From Qipengyuania aurantiaca (GTDB lineage Bacteria > Pseudomonadota > Alphaproteobacteria > Sphingomonadales > Sphingomonadaceae): a DNA stretch of 64,000 nt. This document shows, piece by piece, positions 15,920 through 27,714 of the stretch. Positions within the stretch are counted from its first letter, which is position 1, and each line of letters opens with the position of its first letter. The notes beneath the pieces were generated by a model. It was not told where the DNA came from. It worked only from the letters and a program-made list of their open reading frames with translations, and ran no database searches. The translations under genes were made by a program, and so were the position numbers. The stretch covers positions 682,001 through 746,000 of the forward strand of contig NZ_CP081295.1 of the NCBI RefSeq assembly GCF_019711375.1, read 5' to 3'.

Positions 15920-16822
15920 TCAGCCCCGTCCGAAAAGGCGCGCCATGAGGCTCTTCTTCACCGGTTCTTCGGGTTCCGCCGATTCCGCGACGCGGCGGCG
16001 CAGGTCGACACCCGTCGGCGGCTCCTTCACCTCTTCCACCTCGCGGCGCGTGATCATCGAGGCGGGCAGCATCTCGGCCATCTGCGGGCCTTCGTTCTCG
16101 TCGCGCACCGCCGGGCGCTCGCCCTCGACCATGCCGTGCACCGCGACCACTTCGGGCTTCATATCGACCATGCCGGCGAGCACGGGCACATTGTGCGGCA
16201 GCGGCCTCTGCGCGCAGATCTTCTCCACCGCGCGGTGGAACAGCAGCGCGCGCCACCAGCAGGCGAGCACATATTCGACATAGCGCGCCGGGGCGTGCTC
16301 GGGCGCATCGTCGCGGAAGAAATGGCGTTCCTTGTGGTGGACCAGCGCGGTGTTGATGGCCGAGAGACCTTCGCACTCGAGGAAAACCTCGATGTCCTCG
16401 TCATAGCCGGCCCAGGCGGGACCATCTTCCGACAGCGTCTGTTCGACCAGCGTTTTGCTGTCCGCCTTGCTGAACGCGAAGGGTTCATCGCTGTAGAGGC
16501 CCAGCAGCATATAGGGGTGATGGACCTGCCCCTTTTCAAAGGCGCGGTCCGCCTCGTTGGCGATCGCGAGCGCGACGCCGGTGATCGGCTCGCCCTCGTG
16601 CAGCTCGATCGCCTCGATCAGCTCGCTCCAGCCGGTGATGGAGACGCGGTCCGGATCGTCGATCAGGCAGCGCGTTGCCAGTTCCGTGCCCAAGGCCTCC
16701 AGCTGCGAGACGAGATAGGCCTGCGCATCGCCCAGCTCCCCGCTGTGGAAATGCTCGTGCATCACCGCATTCCAGGCGTCCTCGCCTGCCTGCGTGGCGA
16801 ACTGGGTTTGTAATTCGTGCAT
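15920..16822 (-). CDS. Conserved-looking hypothetical protein, function unknown
   Basis: 300 residues, acidic, soluble, without signal or membrane segments. I recognise no family. Notable stretches are GWSELIEAIELHEGEPITGVALAI, FLECEGLSAINTALVHHKERHFF, and a Pro-rich C-terminal region ending in a basic KKSLMARLFGRG. Coding character (GC-rich third positions, a single long frame) is good. It diverges from the gene at 17022 across 199 bp. Confidence 0.7.
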   Translation of the reverse strand: MHELQTQFATQAGEDAWNAVMHEHFHSGELGDAQAYLVSQLEALGTELATRCLIDDPDRVSITGWSELIEAIELHEGEPITGVALAIANEADRAFEKGQVHHPYMLLGLYSDEPFAFSKADSKTLVEQTLSEDGPAWAGYDEDIEVFLECEGLSAINTALVHHKERHFFRDDAPEHAPARYVEYVLACWWRALLFHRAVEKICAQRPLPHNVPVLAGMVDMKPEVVAVHGMVEGERPAVRDENEGPQMAEMLPASMITRREVEEVKEPPTGVDLRRRVAESAEPEEPVKKSLMARLFGRG

Positions 16823-16961
16823 CGTCAGCGGTCCGTAAGCCCTGTTTCAACCTGCTCATGGCGTAAAAATCTCACCATCCCATTAACTCTTGCACACAAG
16901 CTTTGCCGCGCCCTTACCGCGTGTCGTTAAGGCGAAGTGAAGCGCGTGGCGTCCGCTTGCG

Positions 16962-16987
16962 GGAACACGAAGGCGCAATCGCACGTT
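16962..16987 (+). promoter_or_regulatory. EcfG (general stress) promoter, consensus match
   Basis: GGAAC at 16962-16966, a 17-base spacer, then CGTT at 16984-16987: an exact match to the alphaproteobacterial EcfG consensus GGAAC-N16/17-CGTT. It sits 35 bp upstream of the ATG at 17022, the right distance for a short leader. By chance about one such match is expected in both strands of a window this size, so the position carries most of the weight. Confidence 0.65.
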
Positions 16988-17021
16988 GATCAGGCAAGAC
17001 GCTTTATGCGGAGATACAGCC

Positions 17022-17615
17022 ATGAAATTCACCCCCCAGGTGCTGGGCGCGGTGGCCGTGGTGGCAATTGCCGGAGCCGTTAGCGGCGCCACCATCGGAG
17101 ACAGCCCCGTCCTAACGCGAGGACATAGCGACACCCTGCCCGAGGCCCAGCTTGTGACCGCCTCGAACGACGCACTGCGCACCTCGCAGCGCTCGCCCGA
17201 CCACTATCCGCTCGAAACGCCCGAGGGCACGATCGAAGTGGGCGAACTCGCCCTGCACGGTCGCCTGCGCGACCGCGGCGGCGACATGTGGTGGGAGCGC
17301 CGCGAGGACGACGCTGTCCGGATGTCGGCGGAATACGATTTCTACGCCACCGCCAGCCCCGAACGCATCGAACACGAACGCCGCCTGCTCGCCTTCCAGG
17401 AAGGCGCGCGCGAAGTGGCCGAACCCGCCTATCGCGAAGAGCGCGTTGCCGACGCCGCACCCACGCGCATGACCCGCGCCGACGCGCCGATGGCGCTGGC
17501 CGAACCGGTGGAAGTTGCCGCGCAGGTGCAACCTCCGCATCCGGCCGCCAGCGAAACCAGCGTAGGCAATTCCAAGACGGTCGACGTCAGCGCCGCCCTC
17601 GCCCGCAGGGACTGA
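17022..17615 (+). CDS. Exported or membrane-anchored protein of unknown function
   Basis: 197 residues. The N-terminal hydrophobic segment (residues 6-26, VLGAVAVVAIAGAVSGATIG) is a signal anchor or signal peptide. The rest is hydrophilic, rich in Arg/Glu, with an Ala/Pro-rich C-terminus. No family recognised. I chose ATG 17022 over one 36 bp upstream because the later start begins directly with the signal and leaves the EcfG promoter element free. A hairpin terminator follows at 17634. Probably part of the general stress response, inferred from its promoter. Confidence 0.72.
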   Translation: MKFTPQVLGAVAVVAIAGAVSGATIGDSPVLTRGHSDTLPEAQLVTASNDALRTSQRSPDHYPLETPEGTIEVGELALHGRLRDRGGDMWWERREDDAVRMSAEYDFYATASPERIEHERRLLAFQEGAREVAEPAYREERVADAAPTRMTRADAPMALAEPVEVAAQVQPPHPAASETSVGNSKTVDVSAALARRD

Positions 17616-17633
17616 TATCTGGACAAAGAGTCG

Positions 17634-17668
17634 ACACCCGCCCCGCAGCCTTGCGTGGCGGGTGTTTT
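17634..17668 (+). terminator. Rho-independent terminator
   Basis: A perfect 9-bp stem (ACACCCGCC/GGCGGGTGT) with a 14-base loop is followed directly by TTT plus further T/C bases. It ends the transcript of the exported protein at 17022. Confidence 0.8.
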
Positions 17669-17731
17669 CTCGCGCCTAGTCTGCATTCACGTTGGATTGC
17701 AGAGCGCCCGGAAAACGGGCACTCCTCTGCC

Positions 17732-18430
17732 ATGAGCGAGCCGGACGAATTCAGCGCCACTCTGGGCATCTCGCCCGATGCGGAGATCGGTGTTCACCAC
17801 CGGGTGAAGCAGAGCTTCCGCGGCATCTCGACGCGCAAGAAGCTTCGCATTCTCACCGCAAGCGCGGTGAACCAGGATTTCCTCGACGAGATTTGCGAGC
17901 TTCCCGAGCTCGAATGGCTCGAGCTGACCTGGCCAGTCACTGCCGAGACGCTCGAGGGCCTCAAACGCCTGCCGAAGATCCATCGCCTGAAAATCGACTC
18001 CCCGCGCAACATCACCGACTTCACGCCGATCCTCGCCCTGCCACGCCTGACCCGGCTGGAGATCGAGAACGCCAAGCATCTCTTCGACCTTGGGTGGATG
18101 CGCCCCTTGAGGAACCGGCTAGAAATCCTCGGTCTCGATGGGTCGATCAACACGGTCCAGAAAATCGCCAGCCTCGACCCGCTCGATGGCTTTGCGATCC
18201 GCAAGCTGACGATGACCAGCGCGTCTGTGGCAGACAAGGACCTCTCGCCGCTGATCACCTGCCGCCAGTTGACCGATCTCGTCTGCGCCAAGGCGGTTTC
18301 CACCTTCGAAGGCTTCATGGCGCTCGCCGATGCCCGCCCGGACATGGCGTGCGACTGGTTCTCGCCCGAGCATTGGCCGGGCCGCAAGTTCAGGGGCGCG
18401 CCCGCCACAAGCTCGCGCAGGCACCCTTAG
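17732..18430 (+). CDS. Leucine-rich-repeat-like protein, function unknown
   Basis: 232 residues from the ATG at 17732. The central region (about residues 40-190) has irregular leucine-rich units: CELPELEWLELTW, LKRLPKIHRLKI, ILALPRLTRLEIENAKHL, RNRLEILGLDG. These resemble divergent LRR or ankyrin-like solenoids used for protein binding, but no defined family is recognised. No signal peptide or membrane segment, so probably cytoplasmic. It lies 51 bp upstream of the PNPOx-like gene on the same strand. Confidence 0.72.
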   Translation: MSEPDEFSATLGISPDAEIGVHHRVKQSFRGISTRKKLRILTASAVNQDFLDEICELPELEWLELTWPVTAETLEGLKRLPKIHRLKIDSPRNITDFTPILALPRLTRLEIENAKHLFDLGWMRPLRNRLEILGLDGSINTVQKIASLDPLDGFAIRKLTMTSASVADKDLSPLITCRQLTDLVCAKAVSTFEGFMALADARPDMACDWFSPEHWPGRKFRGAPATSSRRHP

Positions 18431-18481
18431 CGATTTCGCCCGTTACTCCTTCATCCCCAACACCTTGAAGGAGTCGCGTTC

Positions 18482-18901
18482 ATGTCCGACCGTTCGGTTT
18501 CCCAGATTGCCGAGACGCTCAAATCCATCGATATCGCCATGCTGGTCACCAAGACCGGCAGCGAAGGCGCGATTGCCGCGCGGCCGATGTCGAACAACAA
18601 GGATGTGAGCGAGGAGGACGGCACCTCCTACCACTTCGCCACCGACGATGGCCGGATCGACGACGATCTGAAGAACTCCGACCAATGCGGCGCCACCTAT
18701 ACCAGCGGCGAGTTCTATTGCGCGGTACAGGGCACCGGCAAGCTGCACCGTGACCGCGCCCTGCTCGAGAAGCATTGGGTGAAGGACCTCGAGGCCTGGT
18801 TCGAGAACGGTCTCGACACCGAGGGCCTCATCCTGATCGAAGTCAGCCCCAAGCGGATCGAATGGTGGGAAGGCCGCGAGGAAGGGCAGCTGACGTTCTG
18901 A
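18482..18901 (+). CDS. Pyridoxamine-5'-phosphate oxidase-like (general stress protein 26 type) FMN-binding protein
   Basis: 139 residues of the split-barrel flavin-binding fold. The N-terminal MLVTKTGSEGAIAARPMSNNKD corresponds to the strand pair that contacts the FMN phosphate, and the central strand carries YCAVQGTGKLHRDRALLEKHW. The GSP26 branch (COG3871) has this length and ends with a W-W-E pattern, here RIEWWEGREEG. Likely binds FMN or a related cofactor in a stress role; the reaction is unknown. Followed by a strong terminator. Confidence 0.86.
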   Translation: MSDRSVSQIAETLKSIDIAMLVTKTGSEGAIAARPMSNNKDVSEEDGTSYHFATDDGRIDDDLKNSDQCGATYTSGEFYCAVQGTGKLHRDRALLEKHWVKDLEAWFENGLDTEGLILIEVSPKRIEWWEGREEGQLTF

Positions 18902-18930
18902 CCCTCTCCTCACGAATGGGAACACAAAAA

Positions 18931-18963
18931 AGGCGGCCCTGTCGAGGGGCCGCCTCTTCTTTG
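18931..18963. terminator. Bidirectional rho-independent terminator
   Basis: A 9-bp perfect stem (AGGCGGCCC/GGGCCGCCT) has A6 on its left and CTTCTTTG on its right, so it can end both the PNPOx-like gene on the plus strand and the converging fasciclin gene on the minus strand. Confidence 0.8.
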
Positions 18964-18977
18964 TCGGCTAGGCGCGC

Positions 18978-19553
18978 TTACTGCGGCATGAGTACGGTAT
19001 CGATGACGTGGATGACACCGTTTGACGCGGCGACATCGGTGGCCGTCACGGTCGAGGCGCCGCCGGCGGCATCGGTAAGGACGACATTGCCGTCCACGAG
19101 ATTGGCCGTCAGCGTGCCGCCGCCCACAGTGTTGATCGTGTAGCCTGCGTCACCGGCATCGGTGATCGCCTGCGTCAGCGTGGCGGCGTCCACATTGCCT
19201 TCGACGACATGGTACTGGAGGATGTTACCCAGCGTTTCGGTGTCGTTGGTGGTCAGTTCGGTCAGCGTTGCTTCGGGGATCTTGCCGAAAGCGTCGTTGG
19301 TCGGCGCGAAGACGGTGAAGGGACCTTCGCCCGACAGCGTTTCGCCAAGGCCGGCTGCGGTCACTGCGCTGACCAGCGTCGAAAACTGGCTGTCGCCCTG
19401 TGCGACTTCGACGATCGTGCCGGTTTCGGCCGTATCGTTGGCCATCTGGTCGGCCATGGCGGTGTCGTCGGCCATCGGTTCTTCGGCTTCCCCGCCACAG
19501 GCGGTAAGAGCGAGCGATGCGGCCGAGGCGAGCGCAAGTGTCATCTTGTTCAT
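18978..19553 (-). CDS. Fasciclin-domain lipoprotein
   Basis: 191 residues. The signal peptide ends in the lipobox LALTAC (about residue 19), followed by an acidic linker of about 30 residues. A single FAS1 domain then spans about 55-190: FSTLVSAVTAAGLGETL, GPFTVFAPTNDAF, ILQYHVVEGN and the C-terminal ASNGVIHVIDTVLMP. FAS1 domains mediate adhesion or ligand binding at the cell surface. Start chosen at 19553 (preceded by AAAAGGGAC), since the longer frame upstream is not family-like. It lies downstream of the hibernation-factor gene on the same strand. Confidence 0.92.
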   Translation of the reverse strand: MNKMTLALASAASLALTACGGEAEEPMADDTAMADQMANDTAETGTIVEVAQGDSQFSTLVSAVTAAGLGETLSGEGPFTVFAPTNDAFGKIPEATLTELTTNDTETLGNILQYHVVEGNVDAATLTQAITDAGDAGYTINTVGGGTLTANLVDGNVVLTDAAGGASTVTATDVAASNGVIHVIDTVLMPQ

Positions 19554-19708
19554 AATGGGTCCCTTTTCTTTCGTAAAATCAGCATAATCGCAGCCGGCCC
19601 ACCCGGCTGGTGCTTCAAGATACGAACGAAGGGGCGCCGCGGATGTTTCGAATTTCGGCAATAATGTGTCGACCCGCGCCGCTGACGCGACGAGCCGTGC
19701 TCCAGTTT

Positions 19709-20053
19709 TCACATCACCTTGTCGGGGCGCGCGTCGTGCTTGTGCCGCTCGCCCTTCCCGAAGTGGCGTTCCAGCCGCTGGGCGAGCGTGCCGGCGGCCT
19801 TGCTCGCAGCGTCATCGACCTTGGCGGCATGGGCGCTCACGCTCACCGGCTGGCCGCCCGTGGGCCGTGCCTCGATGGTGCAGCTCTTGTCGTCGCCCCC
19901 GCCCTTGGCGCCGTTCTCGTCGCGCACATGGATTTCGAGCCGCGTCAGCCGGTCCTCGAACCGCGCCAGCTTCTCGCGCACCCGCGTCTCGATCCGGGTC
20001 GCGACGTTCTCGGTGCCCATCACGCTGCTATCGGAATTGAACTGGACCTGCAT
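19709..20053 (-). CDS. Ribosome hibernation promoting factor/RaiA-like protein
   Basis: 114 residues. MQVQFNSDSSVMGTENVATR, then LTRLEIHVRDENGAKGG and CTIEARPTGGQPVSVSAHA follow the beta-alpha-beta-beta-beta-alpha order of the S30AE/HPF family, a short form lacking the long-HPF dimerisation domain. The C-terminus is basic, RHFGKGERHKHDARPD. Expected to bind the 30S subunit and silence ribosomes in stress or stationary phase. Ribosome binding site AGAGGAG precedes the ATG. The upstream element at 20088-20113 suggests EcfG control. Confidence 0.82.
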   Translation of the reverse strand: MQVQFNSDSSVMGTENVATRIETRVREKLARFEDRLTRLEIHVRDENGAKGGGDDKSCTIEARPTGGQPVSVSAHAAKVDDAASKAAGTLAQRLERHFGKGERHKHDARPDKVM

Positions 20054-20087
20054 GGCGAATGCTCCTCTTGTTGTTGTCTGTCCAATC

Positions 20088-20113
20088 AACGAGCGGGGCA
20101 CGCCGGGGTTTCC
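20088..20113 (-). promoter_or_regulatory. EcfG promoter-like element upstream of the hibernation factor
   Basis: On the minus strand GGAAA (20113-20109), a 17-base spacer and CGTT (20091-20088) approximate the EcfG consensus with one mismatch in the -35 box. It is 35 bp upstream of the start at 20053. A hibernation factor is a sensible general-stress target, but the -35 deviation keeps this tentative. Confidence 0.35.
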
Positions 20114-20271
20114 CGTAGCCGACACGCTTTCCAACAGGATGGAGCGCATGGAGCACGGTCCAGGGCGAAAAAGTCCGAAAGGCCGCAAGGCCCCGGATTC
20201 GCGCGGGTTTGAAAGGGTTCGGACAGGCTCATGCGAGGGGCTTAGCCCGCACGCCGTCCTGTAGGAAAGGC

Positions 20272-20487
20272 TCAGGCCTCGGCGGCTGCCAGGGCCTCGC
20301 GCGCCTCGCGCTTTTCGCGTTCGGTCTTGATCCGCGCCTCGGCCACGCCGCGGGCGTGTTCGGCAAGGTCTGCCCAGGATTTCGCCGCGCGCAATTCGCG
20401 GTCCCGCACATTATCGAGCGTGGCGGCATCGGCCGCCTTGCGGGCCGCCTCGGCGCGGGCGCAATAGAATTCGTAAGACTGGCTCAT
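20272..20487 (-). CDS. Small coiled-coil protein, function unknown
   Basis: 71 residues, almost entirely helical by composition (Ala, Arg, Glu, Lys), with heptad-like spacing after residue 15 and a YEFYCARAEAARKAADAAT start. The ribosome binding site CCAAGGAGCC is strong and well placed. I recognise no named family. Convergent or cotranscribed partners are not obvious; it lies downstream of the cold shock gene on the same strand. Confidence 0.7.
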   Translation of the reverse strand: MSQSYEFYCARAEAARKAADAATLDNVRDRELRAAKSWADLAEHARGVAEARIKTEREKREAREALAAAEA

Positions 20488-20521
20488 CGGCAGGCTCCTT
20501 GGGACAGGGTAGAGGAGGTGC

Positions 20522-20559
20522 CGCGCGCCCCGGCGGGATGTCCCCGGCCGGGGCGCGCG
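20522..20559. terminator. Strong GC-rich hairpin downstream of the cold shock gene
   Basis: A perfect 12-bp stem CGCGCGCCCCGG/CCGGGGCGCGCG with a 14-base interior lies just after the cspA-like stop on the minus strand. It lacks a clear U-tract, so it may be a transcript-stabilising hairpin or a weak terminator. Confidence 0.4.
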
Positions 20560-20576
20560 AGCCTCTAAGACAAATG

Positions 20577-20789
20577 TCAGTCGGCAGCCGAGAGGTTCAC
20601 GGCGCTTTCCTTGCCGTTGCGGCCCTGCTCGACGTCGTAGTTCAGGCGCTGTTCCTTATCGAGCGTCTGCATGCCGGCGGCCTGCACGGCGGTGATGTGG
20701 ACGAAGCTGTCGGCCGAACCATCGTCGGGCTGGATGAAGCCATAGCCCTTGTCGGTGTTGAAGAATTTTACGGTGCCGGTCTTGGCCAT
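20577..20789 (-). CDS. Cold shock domain protein (CspA family)
   Basis: 70 residues, the usual length. The RNA-binding motifs RNP1 (KGYGFIQP) and RNP2 (SFVHITAV) are intact, after the invariant TGTVKFFN start. It is an RNA chaperone, cytoplasmic. The start at 20789 (with AAAGGAACA upstream) is family-consistent; a longer open frame reaching 20942 is untranslated leader. The GC-poorer leader of roughly 200 bp upstream may act as the typical cold-shock 5' UTR. Confidence 0.95.
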   Translation of the reverse strand: MAKTGTVKFFNTDKGYGFIQPDDGSADSFVHITAVQAAGMQTLDKEQRLNYDVEQGRNGKESAVNLSAAD

Positions 20790-21003
20790 GATGTGTTCCT
20801 TTCGAGAACGCTTGGAAGTGCCGCCTGCGCCACATGCGCGGGCGGTCGTGCAAAAGGTCGTCCGAAGAAAGGAAATCGTCGCCTGTTTACGCCGGGGCCC
20901 GAAAGGCGAGCGGCGGTCTTCAAATTTCGACATCCGTCGCAAATTTCGACGTCAGCGCAGGCGCGGTAGCACGGGGCGCGCGAAACGCCTAACGATTGCT
21001 CGC

Positions 21004-21468
21004 ATGAGCGATCCCGTCACCATACTCGTCGACGCCGATGCCTGCCCGGTGAAGGAGGAGGTCTACCGCGTGGCACAGCGCCACAAGGCACACGTCCGCG
21101 TGGTCAGCAACAGCCCCTTCCGCGTGCCGGTGAGCGAGCGGGTGAAGCGCGTGGTGGTCTCGGACGGCTTCGACGCGGCGGATGACTGGATCGCGGAGAA
21201 CGCGGGGCCGCGGGCAGTGGTGATCACCGCCGACATCCTGCTGGCCGAACGCTGCCTCAAGGAGGGCGCGACCGTGCTGCGCCACGACGGCAAGAGCTTC
21301 GACGCCGCCAGCATCGGCAGCGCCATCGCCACCCGGGCAATCATGGAAGACCTGCGCGCCGGGATGGACGGAGTGGGAGGCGGCCCGCCGCCGTTCAGCA
21401 AGGCGGACCGGTCGAACTTCCTGCAGGCGCTCGACCGGGAGCTGGTGCGGATGGGGCGGGAAAGTTAG
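21004..21468 (+). CDS. UPF0178 (YaiI/YqxD) family protein
   Basis: 154 residues. The N-terminal ILVDADACPVKEEVYRVAQRH and central AADDWIAENAGPRAVVITADI are diagnostic of YaiI/YqxD, a PIN-like fold family with conserved acidic residues (D-x-D-A-C-P). The C-terminal GPPPFSKADRSNFLQALD is also conserved. A nuclease role is suspected from the fold but unproven. It diverges from the cold shock gene across 214 bp and converges with the AT-rich ATPase gene. Confidence 0.93.
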   Translation: MSDPVTILVDADACPVKEEVYRVAQRHKAHVRVVSNSPFRVPVSERVKRVVVSDGFDAADDWIAENAGPRAVVITADILLAERCLKEGATVLRHDGKSFDAASIGSAIATRAIMEDLRAGMDGVGGGPPPFSKADRSNFLQALDRELVRMGRES

Positions 21469-21496
21469 CGCCGCGAATTTAAGAGGACTTTACCGA

Positions 21497-23470
21497 CTAG
21501 ATGTCGTCCGAGTAGGTTTCGCGCTGAAAAACTTGTGCTGCCTCTGGATCATTGAGGACGTCCATCAGCTCCTTAAGGCAAATAGCGTGAAATTCGCTGT
21601 TACCCGACGCCATCAGATGGGTAAGGCCATGGTACGGCCTGTGGTGGACGTTGTCGAAATCTAGATAGGAGAGCGGAGTGTATTCTCGCTCATACTCCTT
21701 GCCCATTTCCCAAAAAACACAAAGATTCACATCAGTCTCGTGCTTTTCGCCGCTTTCGAACTCACGGATCAGTCCATCCAAGCCATACTTGTATTCGAGA
21801 ATCTTGGGAGGAGATACAAAGGGCTTTGTAAGTTGTTCCTCCAACACACCGAGTGGATTGCTTTCTTCTTCAAACTCATAGACTTCCAATGGTTCTTCGG
21901 CGACGTAGCGATATACACCGTCATATTGCGAAACCTGCGATGTCCCAAGCAATCGAATGCCGCGGATCACGCCCCCAGCGATGAGCTGATTGAAAAGTAC
22001 AATAACATCCTGTTCAGAGCGGGGGGTCGATCCCAGCGAAACCTTTTTCGTCGGAATGAAGAACTTGTCGCTCGTTAAGGTAAGAGGGGAGTTTTCCTCA
22101 TGCTGTTCTTGATCGCGTAGCCACTCATGAACTTTGACTTCTTTGTCTATGTTGGCCTGGGCACCGCTATCAGCTTTCAAAATATCTCTGCGCTCGCTCA
22201 ATTGACGGACAATTGCCACCGAGATTTTTTCCGCCAATTCTTTAAGTTCGGGTTGCAGTCCCTTGCGGCCATAATCTGGTTCGGCACCATCGAAATGCAC
22301 GATGATGTGTGCTTGGTTCTGATGGCCAATCGAGCGAGTGAGCGGTATCGTAATCAACTCACCCTGCGGCATCCCGTTCACTGCTTGCTGCAACCCGCCT
22401 CTAAGTATCCGAAGGCCCTTGCGCAGCTTAGCCTTTTTATCATTCAATTGATCCCAAACTTCAGTTGAATAAGCAAAATAGCCGTAAGCAGAAACTGAAA
22501 ATTCGTCGATTAAACTAGCATCATCGTCGTTGATCGAGCGGAATTCTTTGATGTCATCCGCTTCGTAAATTTCGTATACGCCATTCGAGTTGCGAAATTT
22601 GCTAATCGCCTTCTGAAGGTCTTTCCCTTTATCTAAAGCCTTCTGCTGTATCTCTTTGATTTCCGAGATTCTGCGGCTAGCCTTTATTTCAGTGTGCGGA
22701 TACTTGTATCCGATATCCCGATCTGAAATTGTCCGTGCCTCGCCTTCTCGATCAAGCACCGTCAAATCGAACTTGATCGGAAGTCGGTCTGATCCATCGA
22801 TGTCAATGAGACCTAGAGGCGTCTTTACGAGCAGCAGGTAAAGCCATTGTTCGGGCGTGCTGGCTTGATACCATGACAGATTGCTCGGGCGTATTCCTTC
22901 GCCAGTGAATTCAATTTTGAAACTGGTCCCTTGATCGATCTCTTCAAAGAGATCGCTATTGTCTTTTGCTCCCTCAATCTTTGGCCGGGCAACCGTCCCT
23001 TCGGAATCGTTTATCCATTCGCGGCCCCTTCGGATCACACCTTGATATTCGAAATCCTCGTTCTTCGTCCGAATTGTTAGCTTGTTGAACCCATACGCAA
23101 TGTAGGTGACGCCAACGCCTTTGTTTCCCCTGGTCTTTCCTGCATTCTTGAACGAAATGCTCGGAGCAAGAAATGACTTGAATTCGCTCGCTCGGAAGCC
23201 GCAACCATTATCTACGACCTCAACGGAGTTTTGCATCAAGTCGATAAAGATTCTGACCTTGGGTTCGAAGTCTTCGTCGTTTTCAGCCCGGCGCTCAATC
23301 GCATCAAGCGCGTTTTGGATCAGTTCTGAGAACGGATCATAATTGGAGACGTAGGATTTCAGGATATTCTTGATTTCGCGCTTCTTTGCGGCAGAAACGA
23401 TCTCTTTATCCGTATCCTCCGCAGCCTCTAGAGGATCCCAACTTTCAATTGCCATATGCGCATAATCCAT
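21497..23470 (-). CDS. GHKL (Hsp90/MutL/MORC-type) ATPase, orphan, AT-rich
   Basis: 657 residues. The Bergerat ATP site is complete: SELIQNALDAIE (N-box, about residue 48), VVDNGCGF (G1, near 92) and GNKGVGVTYIAYG (G2 lid, near 121). This places it with stand-alone GHKL ATPases of the Hsp90/MutL/MORC kind, not with histidine kinases (no dimerisation His domain). The C-terminal 150 residues include ILEYKYGLDGLIREF and DVNLCVFWEMG, reminiscent of endonuclease-like or ligand-sensing strands; this is a guess. Base composition and codon use are clearly more AT-rich than the neighbours, suggesting transfer. A role in DNA metabolism or anti-phage defence is possible. Confidence 0.85.
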   Translation of the reverse strand: MDYAHMAIESWDPLEAAEDTDKEIVSAAKKREIKNILKSYVSNYDPFSELIQNALDAIERRAENDEDFEPKVRIFIDLMQNSVEVVDNGCGFRASEFKSFLAPSISFKNAGKTRGNKGVGVTYIAYGFNKLTIRTKNEDFEYQGVIRRGREWINDSEGTVARPKIEGAKDNSDLFEEIDQGTSFKIEFTGEGIRPSNLSWYQASTPEQWLYLLLVKTPLGLIDIDGSDRLPIKFDLTVLDREGEARTISDRDIGYKYPHTEIKASRRISEIKEIQQKALDKGKDLQKAISKFRNSNGVYEIYEADDIKEFRSINDDDASLIDEFSVSAYGYFAYSTEVWDQLNDKKAKLRKGLRILRGGLQQAVNGMPQGELITIPLTRSIGHQNQAHIIVHFDGAEPDYGRKGLQPELKELAEKISVAIVRQLSERRDILKADSGAQANIDKEVKVHEWLRDQEQHEENSPLTLTSDKFFIPTKKVSLGSTPRSEQDVIVLFNQLIAGGVIRGIRLLGTSQVSQYDGVYRYVAEEPLEVYEFEEESNPLGVLEEQLTKPFVSPPKILEYKYGLDGLIREFESGEKHETDVNLCVFWEMGKEYEREYTPLSYLDFDNVHHRPYHGLTHLMASGNSEFHAICLKELMDVLNDPEAAQVFQRETYSDDI

Positions 23471-23519
23471 TCAGCGAAGCTTCGAGTGCCTTAGAAAAGG
23501 CGTACATTGTCCAAGTGCC

Positions 23520-26925
<3,406 letters not shown>

Positions 26926-27540
26926 TCAATTTGTTTGTTGGTTGCGTAGTTGCTTTAACCCTGCGGCTACAAATTGAGCCAAAGCCTCGCCATGCAGTTC
27001 GAGTTCGCCCGAAAGCCGCCCTTGGCGATGCGCTCGGCAAAGAAGGTCTACAGGCCCTAAGAAACTTGCCTGAAAGAATGCAGGAGGAAAGAGGGGCAAT
27101 GCCCCACTGGCAAAGTGTCCGGCAGCCCAGCGGATAACCGGTTGCTCTTCTTCTGCGGCCACCGCCAGCCAAACATCGGCGTTGTGTCGTATCCATTCGC
27201 TGTCGACGAATTCGGCGATAAGCCTCTCATAACGTTGAGGGTTGGCCGCTTGATAGGCAAGTGCTGCGCGAGTCCCAGCTGCAAAAGCATCGCACGGATC
27301 ACCTACATATGCGGTAATGGCTTGGGCTATTGTATGTAGATAGGCCCCTCGTTCGGTTCGAAATAGCTCGCGCACGATACCTTCTTTTGATCCGAAATGA
27401 TGGAATACACTGCCGTTCGATACTCCCGAGCAATCGCAAATTTGCTTTAGAGAAACCTGTTCGTGTCCACGCTCAACAATGAGTCCGCGCGCAGCATCGA
27501 GAACCTTTACTCGCGTTTTAAGACTTCTCTCCTGGGCCAT
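26926..27540 (-). CDS. TetR/AcrR family transcriptional regulator
   Basis: 204 residues. The N-terminal helix-turn-helix (about residues 8-55) reads VLDAARGLIVERGHEQVSLKQ, then CSGVSNGSVFHHFGSKEGIV, the classic TetR recognition helix with Y/F-H-H-F. The C-terminal ligand domain is divergent, with an ADVWLAVAAEEEQPVIRWAA stretch. Target and ligand unknown; the nearest candidate targets are the RTX protein gene 175 bp upstream on the same strand and the empty region downstream. Base composition is intermediate between island and core. Confidence 0.9.
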   Translation of the reverse strand: MAQERSLKTRVKVLDAARGLIVERGHEQVSLKQICDCSGVSNGSVFHHFGSKEGIVRELFRTERGAYLHTIAQAITAYVGDPCDAFAAGTRAALAYQAANPQRYERLIAEFVDSEWIRHNADVWLAVAAEEEQPVIRWAAGHFASGALPLFPPAFFQASFLGPVDLLCRAHRQGRLSGELELHGEALAQFVAAGLKQLRNQQTN

Positions 27541-27714
27541 ATTCGCTCATTATGCACACAAGACCCTTCGTGTCACTCTGGATTGAAGGTCGTAGGTTAC
27601 AACGGCCCGGCATTTGGTAGATGCACACTAGAAGGAGACGAAACACCTGCAACACTGGCGCCCATCTCCACGTGCGGTCAGAAGAATGGCCGCATTTCTG
27701 TTCCCGAATTTATT

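Noticed and set aside
21497..23470. Calling the GHKL protein HtpG/Hsp90 or a histidine kinase
   Set aside because: Only the Bergerat ATP motifs are shared; Hsp90 middle-domain motifs and a kinase dimerisation His box are not visible.
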